Assembly: GCF_001641265.1 (NCBI RefSeq)
Contig: NW_020167534.1
Coordinates: 248,001-312,000 of the forward strand
DNA: 64,000 nt
Direction of reading: 5' to 3'
From: Pseudogymnoascus destructans
Lineage: Eukaryota; Ascomycota; Leotiomycetes; Thelebolales; Thelebolaceae
The number at the start of each line of letters is the position of its first letter. The stretch's first letter is position 1. The notes beneath the pieces are model-generated. The model was not told the origin of the DNA and made no database searches. It saw only the letters and a list, made by a program, of their open reading frames with translations. The position numbers were made by a program, and so were the translations under genes. Positions 10,823 through 21,856 of this stretch are shown piece by piece.

Positions 10823-11451
10823 AGCTCAAAAGCTCAAAAGCTCAAAAGCTCAAAAGCTCAAAAGCTCAAAAGCTCAAAAGCTCAAAAGCTCAAAAGCTCA
10901 AAAGCTCAAAAGCTCAAAAGCTCAAAAGCTCAAAAGCTCAAAAGCTCAAAAGCTCAAAAGCTCAAAAGCTCAAAAGCTCAAAAGCTCAAAAGCTCAAAAG
11001 CTCAAAAGCTCAAAAGCTCAAAGCTCAAAAGCTCAAAAGCTCAAAAGCTCAAAAGCTCAAAAGCTCAAAAGCTCAAAAGCTCAAAAGCTCAAAAGCTCAA
11101 AAGCTCAAAAGCTCAAAAGCTCAAAAGCTCAAAAGCTCAAAAGCTCAAAAGCTCAAAAGCTCAAAAGCTCAAAAGCTCAAAAGCTCAAAAGCTCAAAAGC
11201 TCAAAAGCTCAAAAGCTCAAAAGCTCAAAAGCTCAAAAGCTCAAAAGCTCAAAAGCTCAAAAGCTCAAAAGCTCAAAAGCTCAAAAGCTCAAAAGCTCAA
11301 AAGCTCAAAAGCTCAAAAGCTCAAAAGCTCAAAAGCTCAAAAGCTCAAAAGCTCAAAAGCTCAAAAGCTCAAAAGCTCAAAAGCTCAAAAGCTCAAAAGC
11401 TCAAAAGCTCAAAAGCTCAAAAGCTCAAAAGCTCAAAAGCTCAAAAGCTCA
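10823..11451. repeat. Satellite of the 8-bp unit AAAAGCTC (about 78 copies)
   Basis: About 629 bp of almost perfect head-to-tail AAAAGCTC. Only one unit departs from the pattern, losing one A at 11020-11022. The array has no open reading frame of note and ends cleanly at ATGAAC. Such near-perfect identity suggests recent expansion by slippage or unequal exchange. Copy number in the assembly may not equal that in the living genome, since arrays like this are often misassembled. Confidence 0.98.
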
Positions 11452-11786
11452 TGAACTACAGTGTACAGAAACAGCTATACATTAACCTCGCGTCTTTGCC
11501 TTCAAATTCGTTTTCAACTACATCATTTGTCCGCGCAACAACCCCTCACTGAGCTTGTTGACTATAACTGGAGCTTCAGACCGCATGCGCCGCAGCAACC
11601 CAGTTCGCCCCTTCACCGTAACCTTGCATAAAGAGAAAGGAAGAAAGGGCAAGACATAACCACATTCACCTTTATCCAATAACAAGGGTCTTTGAGCATA
11701 CTCGGCGATAGTGTGGTTCATATTGCTGTCTATCCCCGGTGCCAGCTTGTGGTTGTTCACAAAGACAAGAGCAGCACATCTGCACC
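11452..11786. promoter_or_regulatory. Upstream region of the UBP2-like gene
   Basis: A 335-bp stretch between the satellite and the start codon at 11787, presumably the promoter and 5' leader. Minus-strand frames here are not convincing genes. Confidence 0.4.
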
Positions 11787-14700
11787 ATGGAGGGCACATA
11801 TGAAGGCACAGGCCCAGGTGAGCCTTTACTGTGCTTGTTTACCCAGACAAAGTTAAATGCTAACCTCTCATCTTTTCCCAGGGAAGACGGGTCCGCGGTT
11901 ACTCGAAGACTTATTAGATTACGACAGCTCAAGGCCTCGAGCGAACGGCGGGAACCTCCTCATCGACCCTGCTCCGATCTACAAGCCAAACAAGAGCTAC
12001 CCTCCGCGCACACATCCGAATGACTGTCACCACTTCTTGTGCCGAAAGGACTGGCAGAGCAGCATCCCCCCCTTCGACAAGAAACCTACGACGCAAACAC
12101 AATGCTTCTCGGCCTCATATTGCTCATATTGTTTGCACCATTTCGACGTCGTTGTGGACTATACGCGGCAACCTGGCAAAAACATTCCTTGTCAAGCTGG
12201 CACTCCTCACCCTCTGCATCACTTCCAGTATGTTGGGTCGGAGTTTCGGACACAAGAGGAGCTTGGGAGGCCCGAAAATAAATATGACAATTATAAGGAG
12301 CAACACGCATTCGCATGCTCAGCGTTTAGTTGCCCAGCAACTGCAACTATCCGGATATCTCCTCCAAGGCTGAATCGTGCGCAGTCAGCATTGTTACTGA
12401 GTCCACAAAAGGTTTATGCGCGAGGAGCTAAAGTCATCGAGGAGGACCCTGATCGCTATGGGGAGAGCAGGCCTTCGTTTCCATGTGAAGTTCTCGCTGT
12501 GATCCGGACATACCTCACGCATGCATTAACTAACGCTCCGGGAGAGTCGAAGAGAATAGCTGCCCGTAACAAGAGATTCTTGCTTGCATTTGGTTACGAA
12601 TGCAAGGACCTTCTCGAATACCTCGGATTCACCTATGAGCAGGAACGGGTAAAGAATGGTGATGTGAGTTTTGTCTTTATCAATTCGTTAATTCCTTTTA
12701 TCTCATGTTTTTTCCATGTCTATGAGCCATACTAATCTGCCCAGGTCGAAGAGGAAGAAAGATTCTGGTTACTGCCGGCTGTGTCACCTGCAACAGAGGC
12801 AACTGATGCTGTGGTACCTAAAACAAACCGGAATTTTGTCGAGGATGTTTTATGTGAGGTTTCTCAGCGTCTTGCAGATCGCCCACCTGAAGAGCTTAAG
12901 CAGGGCAACTCTCAGATCCTGTATAACCCATTGCCAGCGCTGAAGGACCTACGCATTTCTTTGGGCATCCTCAACTTTCCAACGGACTCTAGAATCGTGA
13001 ATCTTGAGGCGATTGAACACCCACATTATGCGAGCTTGGGCGCAACATCGAGTTTCTCTGACGAACTCATATTCTTTGCGTATAGCAGACAGAGGGACTG
13101 TGATCCAAGTCATAAACCCTATTATTTGGAATGTCTCCAAGGTATAGGCAAAGGAAGAGGCAGTCCATTCCTCGAAGAAGAATTTGTCAAGATCGTGTCA
13201 CTGGGAGAAAACACACTCACCGAAATTGACGACGCGTACAAGTTTTTCGCACTTAACCCAGCCGTCGACCATGGAGATGATCATATTATCGGCGTCTATA
13301 AGTCGAGAATAGAAGCTGCTCCTATCCAGAAGGACGCTGCAAAGCTGTCACTGTTATTGATAGGTAAGGCAAGAAATAGTGCAAAGATTCAGGAGGTTGC
13401 AAATAATAGAGCCGTCACTTACGAAGAGGCTCTCGAATACCTTAATGTCACAGCAGACACTCCGTCCGACTTCATTGAAGCTCAAGCAATCGCTGTGGCC
13501 GCTGATGTCGACAAAAGTATTGTTGCACCCATGCTCAGTGTGATCGGAAACACAAGGAGAGATCTATCACTGCAAATAGCTGCTGCTTCCATGGAGGCAG
13601 GTAGTGTTACTTCGAACCTGACTGTGAAGGAAGCGTATAAAAGGCTTCAGATCCAAGATGAGAACGCATCTGAGGAGGCTGTCTTTGCATATTATCAGAC
13701 CCTCATAGAGGATGCACCACTGGGGTCCAAAGAAAGCTTTTTGGAGGCTATTCGTGTCATTGCAAAGTCAAGAAACAGCTATTTTCTCTTCGCAAAGATC
13801 AGTGATCCTAACGCCGTCGTTGCACCGCAACGATCCACGGCAGATCAGCCAGTTGGCCTGGACAATATTGGCAACACTTGTTATCTCAACAGTCTTCTCC
13901 AGTATTACTATACAGTACGACCTGTCCGTGATGTGGTGATGAACTTCGAGGATTACCGGATGCCACTTACGGCAGAAAATATTGTGAAGAAGCGTGTTGG
14001 TGGCCGTGCTGTTGGCAAAGGCGAAATAGTAAAGGCTCAGAACTGTAAGTATTCGATTTCTGTCTCATCATTGAAGGGAAACTAATAGGAAATAGTCGCT
14101 GTAGAGCTTCAAACTCTCTACCAGAGTCTCAAATCAGCCTCAACTCAATCAGTGAAGCCAACGCAAGACCTTGCCGAACTAACGCTGTTCAGCACAGCAA
14201 CTGAAGCAAACTTTAGGAGAGCATCTATCAGTAGCCCTTCTGGAATGCCAAACCTGGACAATGAAGAGAGGCCGATATTTGGCCCTCACCTCCCTCCTCC
14301 GCCTCCGCCTCCGAAAGACCACCCGCCATCTGTTCCAACGCAGCGAGCCACGGTGCCGACGCAACTAGAGCGTGATATCGAGATGACAGACGGACCATCA
14401 CAAGAAACTCTTGATAACGACGATTCAAGCAGCCAGATAACCCTTGTTAATCCAGAATCTAAGAATAGCGAGGCACCCTCTGCGGATATGTGTAACGTTA
14501 TCGACCTAGAACAAGATTTGCCTGGAAGGTTACCCTCAGCCGAGCCTCCAGCAATGGGAAATGTGTCCTTTGAAGCACCACTTGAAACCCTTGGCGCGGG
14601 CGAACAGGCTCGCCCCAGGAAGGATGAAGTAATGGCAAATAGCGGGTCTTTAACACCACCTCCTGAAAGCATGGAAATGGTCGAGCAGCGGCCACCGGTA

Positions 14701-15978
14701 CCTCCTCGAAACAAGCCGGCTCCCATCAAGACCGGTGAATCTGAAGAAGAATTACGGGCGCAAAAGCTGTATTTTGGGGCACAACAAGATGTCACAGAGG
14801 TCATTGGCAACGTCATATTTCGACTGCAGTGTGCAATTAAACCAACAAGGATTGATCCTAAGTTTGGAGAGCAGATCGACGTTGTCAGGGAGACATTCTT
14901 CGGAGCCAATGCCGTGCATTTGAAAAAGGCCGATTCCTACGACGTCAAGATTGAAGATTGGGCAAATATTATTGTGTTTCCGGGCCTCGATGGCCAACGC
15001 GATATTTACGAGGCCCTTGACGTTGTTTTCGACGAACAAATTGTCGAAATAGACAATGCAAATGCGACCCAGTTTGCGTCCATCAACAATCTTCCACCAA
15101 TCGTCCAGATCCAAATACAGCGCACTGCATTTGATCCAGCCACACAGCAAGCTTCTAAAAATCAAAACAGAATTGTCTTTGATGAGACTATCTATCTAGA
15201 TCGGTACATGGAGGACGACAAGATTCTACAACGGAGGCGCGATGCTTGGGTATGGAAGAATAGGATACGGCTGTTAGAGGCACGCCAAAAAGCTCTACAA
15301 CTGACTGATGTAGAGGTGCCAGTCGAAGGTGCATTACATGCTACAAAAGACTTCCTACAGTCGCTTGAGGATGACGAAGTTAGCGATATCGCCATCAACC
15401 CAGACCTGGCCAGTACTCTCGAAGAGCGAGCAAACGAGATATCCAACGAGATGGAGGCAATATCCAAAGAGATGTCGAGTCTCAAATTGAAACTCCAGGA
15501 GCAATTTACAGACTTGCGGCAGCATCGATACCGTCTTCAGGCCGTATTCATCCATCGCGGCACGAATGCATATGGACACTACTGGATTTACATCTATGAC
15601 TTTTCTCACGATATCTGGCGAGAGTATAATGACGAGCGCGTTTCCATAGTCGAAGACAGGACCCGAATTTTTGGTCAGGTAAGCACCGGCGGTGCGACTC
15701 CTTACTACTTGGTCTACGTGAGAGATGAGGATAAAAACGACATTGTCGATGCGGTCTGCCGCGAGCTCCACGAGGAAGCGCCAACTGGAGGTGATGAGAT
15801 GGTCCAGGTGTGGAATAACGGACACGTAGGTCATGACGAAGCTATCGATATGACCAATGGTGCCCAGCATATCGAGAATTACGAGCACTTCGAAACAAAT
15901 AATTCCCCCTCCAGCATGGACTTGAGCGGGATAGGCGCATGGGATGGGATGCAATCGGGGTTCAATGGAAATAAGTAA
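11787..15978 (+). CDS. UBP2: Ubiquitin carboxyl-terminal hydrolase, Ubp2-like (USP family)
   Basis: A large cysteine protease that removes ubiquitin from proteins; yeast Ubp2 trims K63-linked chains and counteracts Rsp5. Four exons: 11787-11817, 11882-12663, 12745-14044 and 14096-15978, totalling 1331 residues, all in phase. The N-terminal part has Cys/His clusters (CHHFLCRKDW, YCSYCLHHF) that could bind zinc. The catalytic Cys box is QPVGLDNIGNTCYLNSLLQYY with Cys650. The His box near the end reads YGHYWIYIYDF with His1199, followed by a YYLVYVRD motif. Between them is a long insertion: a Pro-rich stretch (about 715-760), acidic low-complexity sequence and a coiled coil with ANEISNEMEAISKEM. 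Such an insertion between the catalytic boxes is characteristic of Ubp2-type enzymes. Confidence 0.92.
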
Positions 15979-16407
15979 GGCGCAGATCGTTGCGTATGCT
16001 TATAGACCTAGGAGTTTTGGTAAATACCAAAGGTGGACGGAGGGACGGAGTACATGGCAACGAGCTTTGAGGAGCATATGAAGGAGTTATTATACCATAG
16101 TGCGACAAGCGATAGATCAACGAATGGAATACCTCTTATATTGGTCAATGCCAACAATCCTCGCTTTAATTTATTGTGAGAAGGATGGATACTTTTAGAA
16201 ATTTCCCAAAGTGACCAACTAAAATGTGTTGTGGATGAGGTCACTGGTGACAGACGTCAGAACCCTTAGTTCCCGATATCATCCCATTCTCAATCATGGC
16301 CGTCACAACCAGCCATTTTAGTATTTTAGGGGACCTTCCTGCACAATACTTTCCCATAAACACTTTAATAACATGAATTTCCCACACGAGACCCCGCTCA
16401 TTCACAC
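15979..16407. promoter_or_regulatory. Intergenic region after UBP2-like gene
   Basis: 429 bp between two genes on the same strand: the 3' end of the deubiquitinase and the promoter of the next gene. AT-rich in the middle. No gene seen. Confidence 0.45.
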
Positions 16408-17511
16408 ATGCGTTTCCTCGAAAGCCTGCGACTATGGTCCCCCGAGCGCCACCGCCGCCGTGTCAATCTGCCGCATTCTCATAATTCCCAGCCTGTAACT
16501 GGCGATCGTCAGACCCCACGGTGGTCAGAATTTGTTAACAGCATCTGGCGCCTGGTGGATACAATTTCAGATACCTTCGCTACGACACCCACTCGCCATG
16601 TTGCCCGTCTGAACGCTTATATATGGCCGCGTTCCCATCCCTGGCCTCCTTATTCGCCATCGCCGGCACTAGCACAGCGGTTGCATGGCTACGCTGCTGT
16701 GCACATATTTACGGTCATCTACCTGCCATACGCTTTTATTGTGTCGGTTGTAACAATGATTGTTGCTATCGGGCTACGCGTTGGGTTTCCCAACGGCTGG
16801 CGCTTCTCTATAGCCCTGGGGGTCTGCGGATGGGTGCCTACAATGCTGTTGGTGGGGCTATGTGCGGTTTTGAGGACAAAGATACGGATGGCAAGGGAGG
16901 TTGCCTGGGCAGCTTGGGGGGCGGAGGTGGATAGACGGATTTTGGAATTCGAGAGCCTACATGGGAGGGCTAGGGAAGACGAGATAGAGGCATTCATGTA
17001 TTGGGTGAGAGGGGGAGAAGGACTTGGTAATTCTCCTGTCGCTGGGCGAGAACCGGATGAAGAGAGTGCCATTGGGCCGGCGCTGACGGATGAAGAGTAC
17101 CAGACTGGCTGGGGAAGTTTGAGGCAGGAGGATGGGGGTCGTGGCAGTGATGACCCTGATGAGGAGGGTTGGAATATGCATGGGACGGTTTTGAGGGAGC
17201 TTCATATGACGGTGCATTGGCGGCAGAATGCGGATGACCAGGAGAGAGCGCATCGAGAGGCGCAGGAGGTGGCTCGTTTGAGGAACCACGTTGCAAATAC
17301 CGTGGCTGCGGAGACAAGCTCACATTCTGAGACCATGGTGCGGGGTGATAATTCAGCAGTTAAAGTGGCAGAAGAGCCACTGTTGGATATTAACCTGAGT
17401 GATGATGACTTGGTATTATCATCCACAAGCAAAAACGACGAGAGTAAAAGCGTAATATCTGTGGACAATGTGGAAAAAGAGGAGGAGGATTATAAAGTAA
17501 ACACGAGTTGA
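16408..17511 (+). CDS. Unknown membrane protein (367 aa)
   Basis: An intronless ORF of 367 codons with an ATG start and fungal-like codon use. I do not recognise the family. The N-terminal about 90 residues are Arg/Pro-rich and hydrophilic. Two or three hydrophobic helices follow (about residues 92-155), including YAFIVSVVTMIVAIGLRVGF and TMLLVGLCAVL. After them comes an amphipathic, charged helix (IRMAREVAWAAWGAEVDRRI) and a long acidic tail rich in Glu, Asp and Ser that is probably disordered. This layout suggests a small integral membrane protein with a cytosolic tail. Its stop lies 72 bp from the stop of the convergent carrier gene, so the 3' ends of the two transcripts probably overlap. 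Confidence 0.7.
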   Translation: MRFLESLRLWSPERHRRRVNLPHSHNSQPVTGDRQTPRWSEFVNSIWRLVDTISDTFATTPTRHVARLNAYIWPRSHPWPPYSPSPALAQRLHGYAAVHIFTVIYLPYAFIVSVVTMIVAIGLRVGFPNGWRFSIALGVCGWVPTMLLVGLCAVLRTKIRMAREVAWAAWGAEVDRRILEFESLHGRAREDEIEAFMYWVRGGEGLGNSPVAGREPDEESAIGPALTDEEYQTGWGSLRQEDGGRGSDDPDEEGWNMHGTVLRELHMTVHWRQNADDQERAHREAQEVARLRNHVANTVAAETSSHSETMVRGDNSAVKVAEEPLLDINLSDDDLVLSSTSKNDESKSVISVDNVEKEEEDYKVNTS

Positions 17512-17583
17512 GAATTCAACATAGTCAAGATTTCCAGACAGCCGGCAGATACATACAATATACTCTATTTGATTGTCCAAACT

Positions 17584-18601
17584 CTAGCTGAGCGCCCTCA
17601 TTGTCATCTCCACCACCACAAACGTACCGGAGCTGACCGGCATAGCCCTAATCATCGTAGGGAAAATTCCTTTCCAGAAGCCACCCATTCCCCCAGCTCT
17701 CCAGGTTTGCCTGAAGCAGTCCGTCATGGTCTTATACTTCTGCTCCTTCCCAAACCCATCACTCTGCATCTTACTCTTCACAACATCGAATGGGTAGCTC
17801 GACAACCAGAGTACCTCACCCGCCAAACCACCATACATCGCAATCTTCCACGTCGGAATATCCTTCCGCTCCATATTGTTCCTCGCCGCATCCTTGTTCA
17901 TCATATACTCAAACGACATAAACCAACAACCATACGCCTGCGCCTCGCGCATCAGCGTCACAGCCTCACCACGATAAATGCCCTTCATGCCCTCATGCGC
18001 AACTAGCTTCCTCACACAGTCCAGCGGGCCAGAGTACAGCCTGTCCTTCCCGTGGGGCTGGGTTTGCAGCCTAATACGGACATGCTCGATCGGGCCCGAG
18101 ATGACGGAGTTAGCGAGACCGGCGAAGGCGCCGGCACCGTAGTACTGCGCGTACGAGAGGTTGGAGGAGGCGAGTGCCGATCTGGAGGCGTTGTATTGCT
18201 CGAATTGGCGACGAGCGAAGCCGAAGGCACCGAATTGGACGGAGACGCAGGCGCCGATGCCGACTAAGGGCGTGAGGGTGCCTTTGTAGAAGGCGAGCGG
18301 GCCCTCTTTGGCATAGATGGTCTTGGCTGCCTCCAGGGCATTGGCGTACTGCGTAGTGGTTTGAAGGCGCACTTTGACGATATCAAATGGTTGACCTGGG
18401 TAAAGTTAGAATGAATCACAGAGCACATCTTCATAAACCCCGTAACGATTGAAAACTGCCATTATTCTTCGACGCACGTGAGACAAATACGAGTAAGAAA
18501 CACGTACCAAGTAGAACCTGAGCAATTCCACCCATTGCGCCCGAGAACAAGTCCTTCGCCACGCTGGCGGACCTCTCGTCCGTACCCTCCAAATCAGCCA
18601 T
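17584..18601 (-). CDS. YMC1: Mitochondrial carrier, Ymc1/Ymc2-like
   Basis: A member of the mitochondrial carrier family of the inner membrane. Two exons on the minus strand: 18601-18508 and 18395-17584, separated by a 112-nt intron, 301 residues, the standard size for three repeats of about 100 residues. All three signature motifs are present after odd-numbered helices: PFDIVKVR, PIEHVRIR and PFDVVKSK. Sequences following them, such as LYSGPLDCVRKLVAHEG and the terminal GGFWKGIFPTMIRAMP segment, resemble the amino-acid-type Ymc1/Ymc2 group rather than ADP/ATP or phosphate carriers. The exact substrate cannot be read from sequence; yeast Ymc1 has been linked to glycine and related metabolism. 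The intron splits the first signature helix region just before GQPFD. Confidence 0.85.
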
Positions 18602-19114
18602 TGTATCTCTTCCGCGACGCTACTCCCCGTGCAAAGTTCAGGGCAGGCAATGCTCGGTGGGATGGGAGCGTGGGAAGAAGATGAACAAATAAATGGAAAT
18701 GAACTGGAGGAGTCAGAGGAGGCGGGACGGAAAGCTATATCAAAAATTCGGCCAGATAAGCGCGAGACACTGGACGGATCTGCAGGTACTTTATTTGCGG
18801 GGGATTGGTGGAGTGAGTGGAGGGCCCAAATGATGCCATTTGTTCAGGGTTGTCGGGTGTTAAAACGACGACCAACCGGTAAAACAGATTGAAGGAACGG
18901 GAAATGGCCGCAAATGCACACGACATGAAAAGGCACCAGAACTGATAATTTCACTATGCAGCTCTCTAATGGCTATCCTTTACTTTAATTTACTGTATTT
19001 ACTAACTCGTGGTATGGCTACCAAAAGTTATTTCTTTCGAGGCCAACTTCCATCAGATTGGAAGCCCGTTACTTGTATTTATACTATCGGGTTGCCATCT
19101 CCGAGTGCATAAGA
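18602..19114. promoter_or_regulatory. Intergenic region: carrier promoter and COG3 3' end
   Basis: 513 bp between two minus-strand genes. It holds the carrier's promoter and the 3' untranslated region of COG3. An 87-codon plus-strand frame here has low-complexity Glu/Gly content and is rejected. Confidence 0.45.
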
Positions 19115-21571
19115 TCACCTCTTCCGTTCAGCCAACGTCTCCTCTACGGCAGCCCACAGATTTTCTCGCAGCTCTCGCTCGTGAGTGAACATGACCTCCA
19201 GTTTATCTTGTATCTTCTTCTTGCCAGCCCGAGACTTCTCTGGCAGTGGGAATCCATATCGCTTCCAGAGCAAGCCCGCGCATTCCTCTCTAAACTTCGT
19301 AATCGTTTCTCTGAGCAGCCCATCAAGTTCAACGCGCGCATCTTGCACCGTCGTAACTACTTCTGGGAGCAGCTCGCCCGTCGTGATAAGCGTATAATAG
19401 GCGCGAACGTCAAAGAGGCCGCCCCGATTGCGGAGCTCGGAGAACGTCGTCCACATCCGAGTGAAGTCGAGCGCCGCTGCTTGGCGACTTCCGGAGATTT
19501 CATAAGCAAGGATGAGATTCTTCAGTAGAACCAGGTTCTTTATGGCGAAAATATACGAATCAATCTTATCCTTCCTTGCAACCTCTCCCGAGGCTCGCAT
19601 TATAGACAGGGACGTCTCGTGAATGATTTCATATGCCATTTCACCCATACCCTAACAATAAATTATTTGGGAGCAGACTCATCTGAAGGAGCAGACTTAC
19701 CATGCCAATATTAGCGTCAAATGTCAAGTCGTTGTTGAGAATCAGCAGCTGAGCACCGGTTTTTAGAGGCTTGTAGGAATTTGAAAATCCATCGCCCAGG
19801 GCCTTATACGCCCGGCCATCTATATCTGTATCCGCAGGTTCGAGCAATGCGTCGCTAGCATCTTCACCAGATCGGTTTGCTTCGGCCGGTTGCTGCGTCG
19901 AGTTCTTTGGCTCAAGGTCTTCGGGTTTTGGAAAGAATCGAGATACATTGGCATATAGAATCTCTTTGATTCGGGTAAATATGACTTGGGTGGTCTGCTT
20001 CTTCAACTGGCCTGCCAAGTGTATTTTTAGCTCTCTGTTCCCATCTGGGATTTGTGCTCCATCAAACGATTCGTCGTCATTCCCGTCGGCTGAAGAGGCG
20101 TAGCTGTCTAGCCAGAGCGCGAGTTGAGTCGTTGTCGTTGTGTCCGCACGTTGAATATGAGGTTCGAGAACTCGAAAGGCCAGTGAACAGAGGTCTTCTA
20201 GGTATTTTGTTTGGGACTCTTGGCTCTTCCAGATCTTGTGTATATCGGTTCGGCCCTTATTATGTGTACGCCTGTTGCCGGAAAAAAAAAGGCCATACTT
20301 CGAATATTCGTTCATGCATACTTCTAAAGTAGTATTGAAACAGGCGCGAGCATATTTGCCAAACTTTGTCTTCGGGTCGTGATCCTCTGCAATTGTGCCA
20401 TTGAGAACTTGACCCAGAACTTCGCTCATGAGACCTTTCCTTGACAGCACGTACTCATCCATCAACGATTTGAACAGAGTATAATAACCGTCAGCAGTCT
20501 CCTTGCCCCCCTGAAGATCATGCTTTATCGAATGATCATAGACAGGCCTTGCCATAAATATTATATGCTCGATTGAACGTTCCAGGCGATTCCCAGTAGG
20601 ATGAATGTCGGGCGCCTGTATTAGGTATACTGTAGTGGTATTCAACTTAGCAGCCTTGCTCAATATAGCTCGAGCCTCCGTTTGTTTGGTACGAATCGAA
20701 TTTGTAAACGAAATCTGCAACAAGCTGAAAGTTCGAGTAAGAAGAGTCTGGTATCGCGTAAGGTACGTCTCTGATTCTTTATGTTCTGGGTGTCGGCGCA
20801 TAAACACTATACAGGCATCGAGGTTTGATAGTATCTCCACGAAACTCTCGTCGCCAATCATGGTGGATGCTCCCGGGGCATTCAGCCGCCGAGTAATGGG
20901 CTCTAAATATGAGTAATATTGCAAGTCCGTTCCAACTTCGTATGCGAGATCTTTTAAACGCTTCTGCTCCAGAAGAAGATCCTCACATTGCGACTGGAAG
21001 GAAGCTGTTTGCACCTCAACCGCTTTAAATGAGTCCGACAGATTCGACAGTAAATCCAAAGCTCTCGAGGTATCCTCCACCAAGTTATCCAAATGTCGTT
21101 CCGAAAGCGCCAGCTGGTCTCTGTAAAGCTGGAACTCATCCTGGCTCACATCTAACAGTACCGCGTCGTCAATCTCATATCTGCCCTCGTATGATGCATT
21201 ATCACCACTTTCTAACAACCTCAAAGCTCTCAGCTCTTGCTCTCGGATCTTCCTGGCCTCCTTGGTGATCTGGGCGTGGGCAACATGGTAGAAATCGGTA
21301 TATGACTTCGCCCTGCGGGCAATGGTAGCCTGTGGCGGGCCCTTACTTAAAGACTCCTCTTCATCCAAGGGCTCTAGGGGATTCGCTGGTTGAACGTCGC
21401 TCTCCTAAAACATCTATCAATCCCGCCCAATGTAATATGTGGTGGGAGCCCACCTACATTTGGTTGCTTCAAAAGTGATTCTTTCCGCCGGTGGGTAAGC
21501 TTATGCCCCGAGCTGTCATCTTTCTTCGGCTTCACGTCTGGCACAAAGCTGTACCAAGTGTCCTCGTACAT
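19115..21571 (-). CDS. COG3: Conserved oligomeric Golgi complex subunit 3 (Sec34)
   Basis: A subunit of the COG tethering complex, which captures vesicles recycling within the Golgi. Three exons on the minus strand: 21571-21458, 21404-19701 and 19651-19115, totalling 784 residues. The N-terminal exon encodes a hydrophilic start (MYEDTWYSFVPD). The middle has the family's conserved Sec34 region: FYHVAHAQITKEARKIREQE, a coiled coil with LALSERHLDNLVED, CEDLLLEQKRLKDLA and YYSYLEPITRRLN. The C terminus includes FTRMWTTFSELRNRGG and ends with a basic helix. The start was set at the first ATG of the frame that joins the intron in phase. The gene diverges from FMP25 over about 285 bp. Confidence 0.93.
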
Positions 21572-21856
21572 TGCGAGTGGATTTCCACCAACAATGGGCA
21601 ATATAACGGACGCTGTGTTGCCGCGAGGCCGTCGTATTTGGAGGGATGGGGCGGTCTGAGGTGGCAGTTACTAGTGGTGGACGGCGAACTGTCCCCTAGA
21701 CCCAAAGTCCGCTAACCACAAGCCGTAAGGCATTTTGCTCGGCCGCCGTCATGACGGCAACAGGAGCTTTTGACTTTCTCAGCAGCACAAGGTAATATTC
21801 GGATCCAATACATTATGTCGATGGCGTACTAATTTTGAATTCCAGGTTCAGCCAAA
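21572..21856. promoter_or_regulatory. Divergent promoter COG3/FMP25 with possible 5'UTR intron
   Basis: A 285-bp shared upstream region. On the plus strand, 21792-21845 looks like an intron (GTAATA donor, TACTAAT branch site, CCAG acceptor) lying in the FMP25 5' leader. Splicing it would put an upstream ATG at 21751 in a short frame that overlaps the main FMP25 start in a different frame, which might dampen translation. This is inference from sequence motifs. Confidence 0.5.

Noticed and set aside
10823..11451. CRISPR-like array
   Set aside because: There are no spacers: the 8-bp units are contiguous and identical. The organism is a eukaryote.
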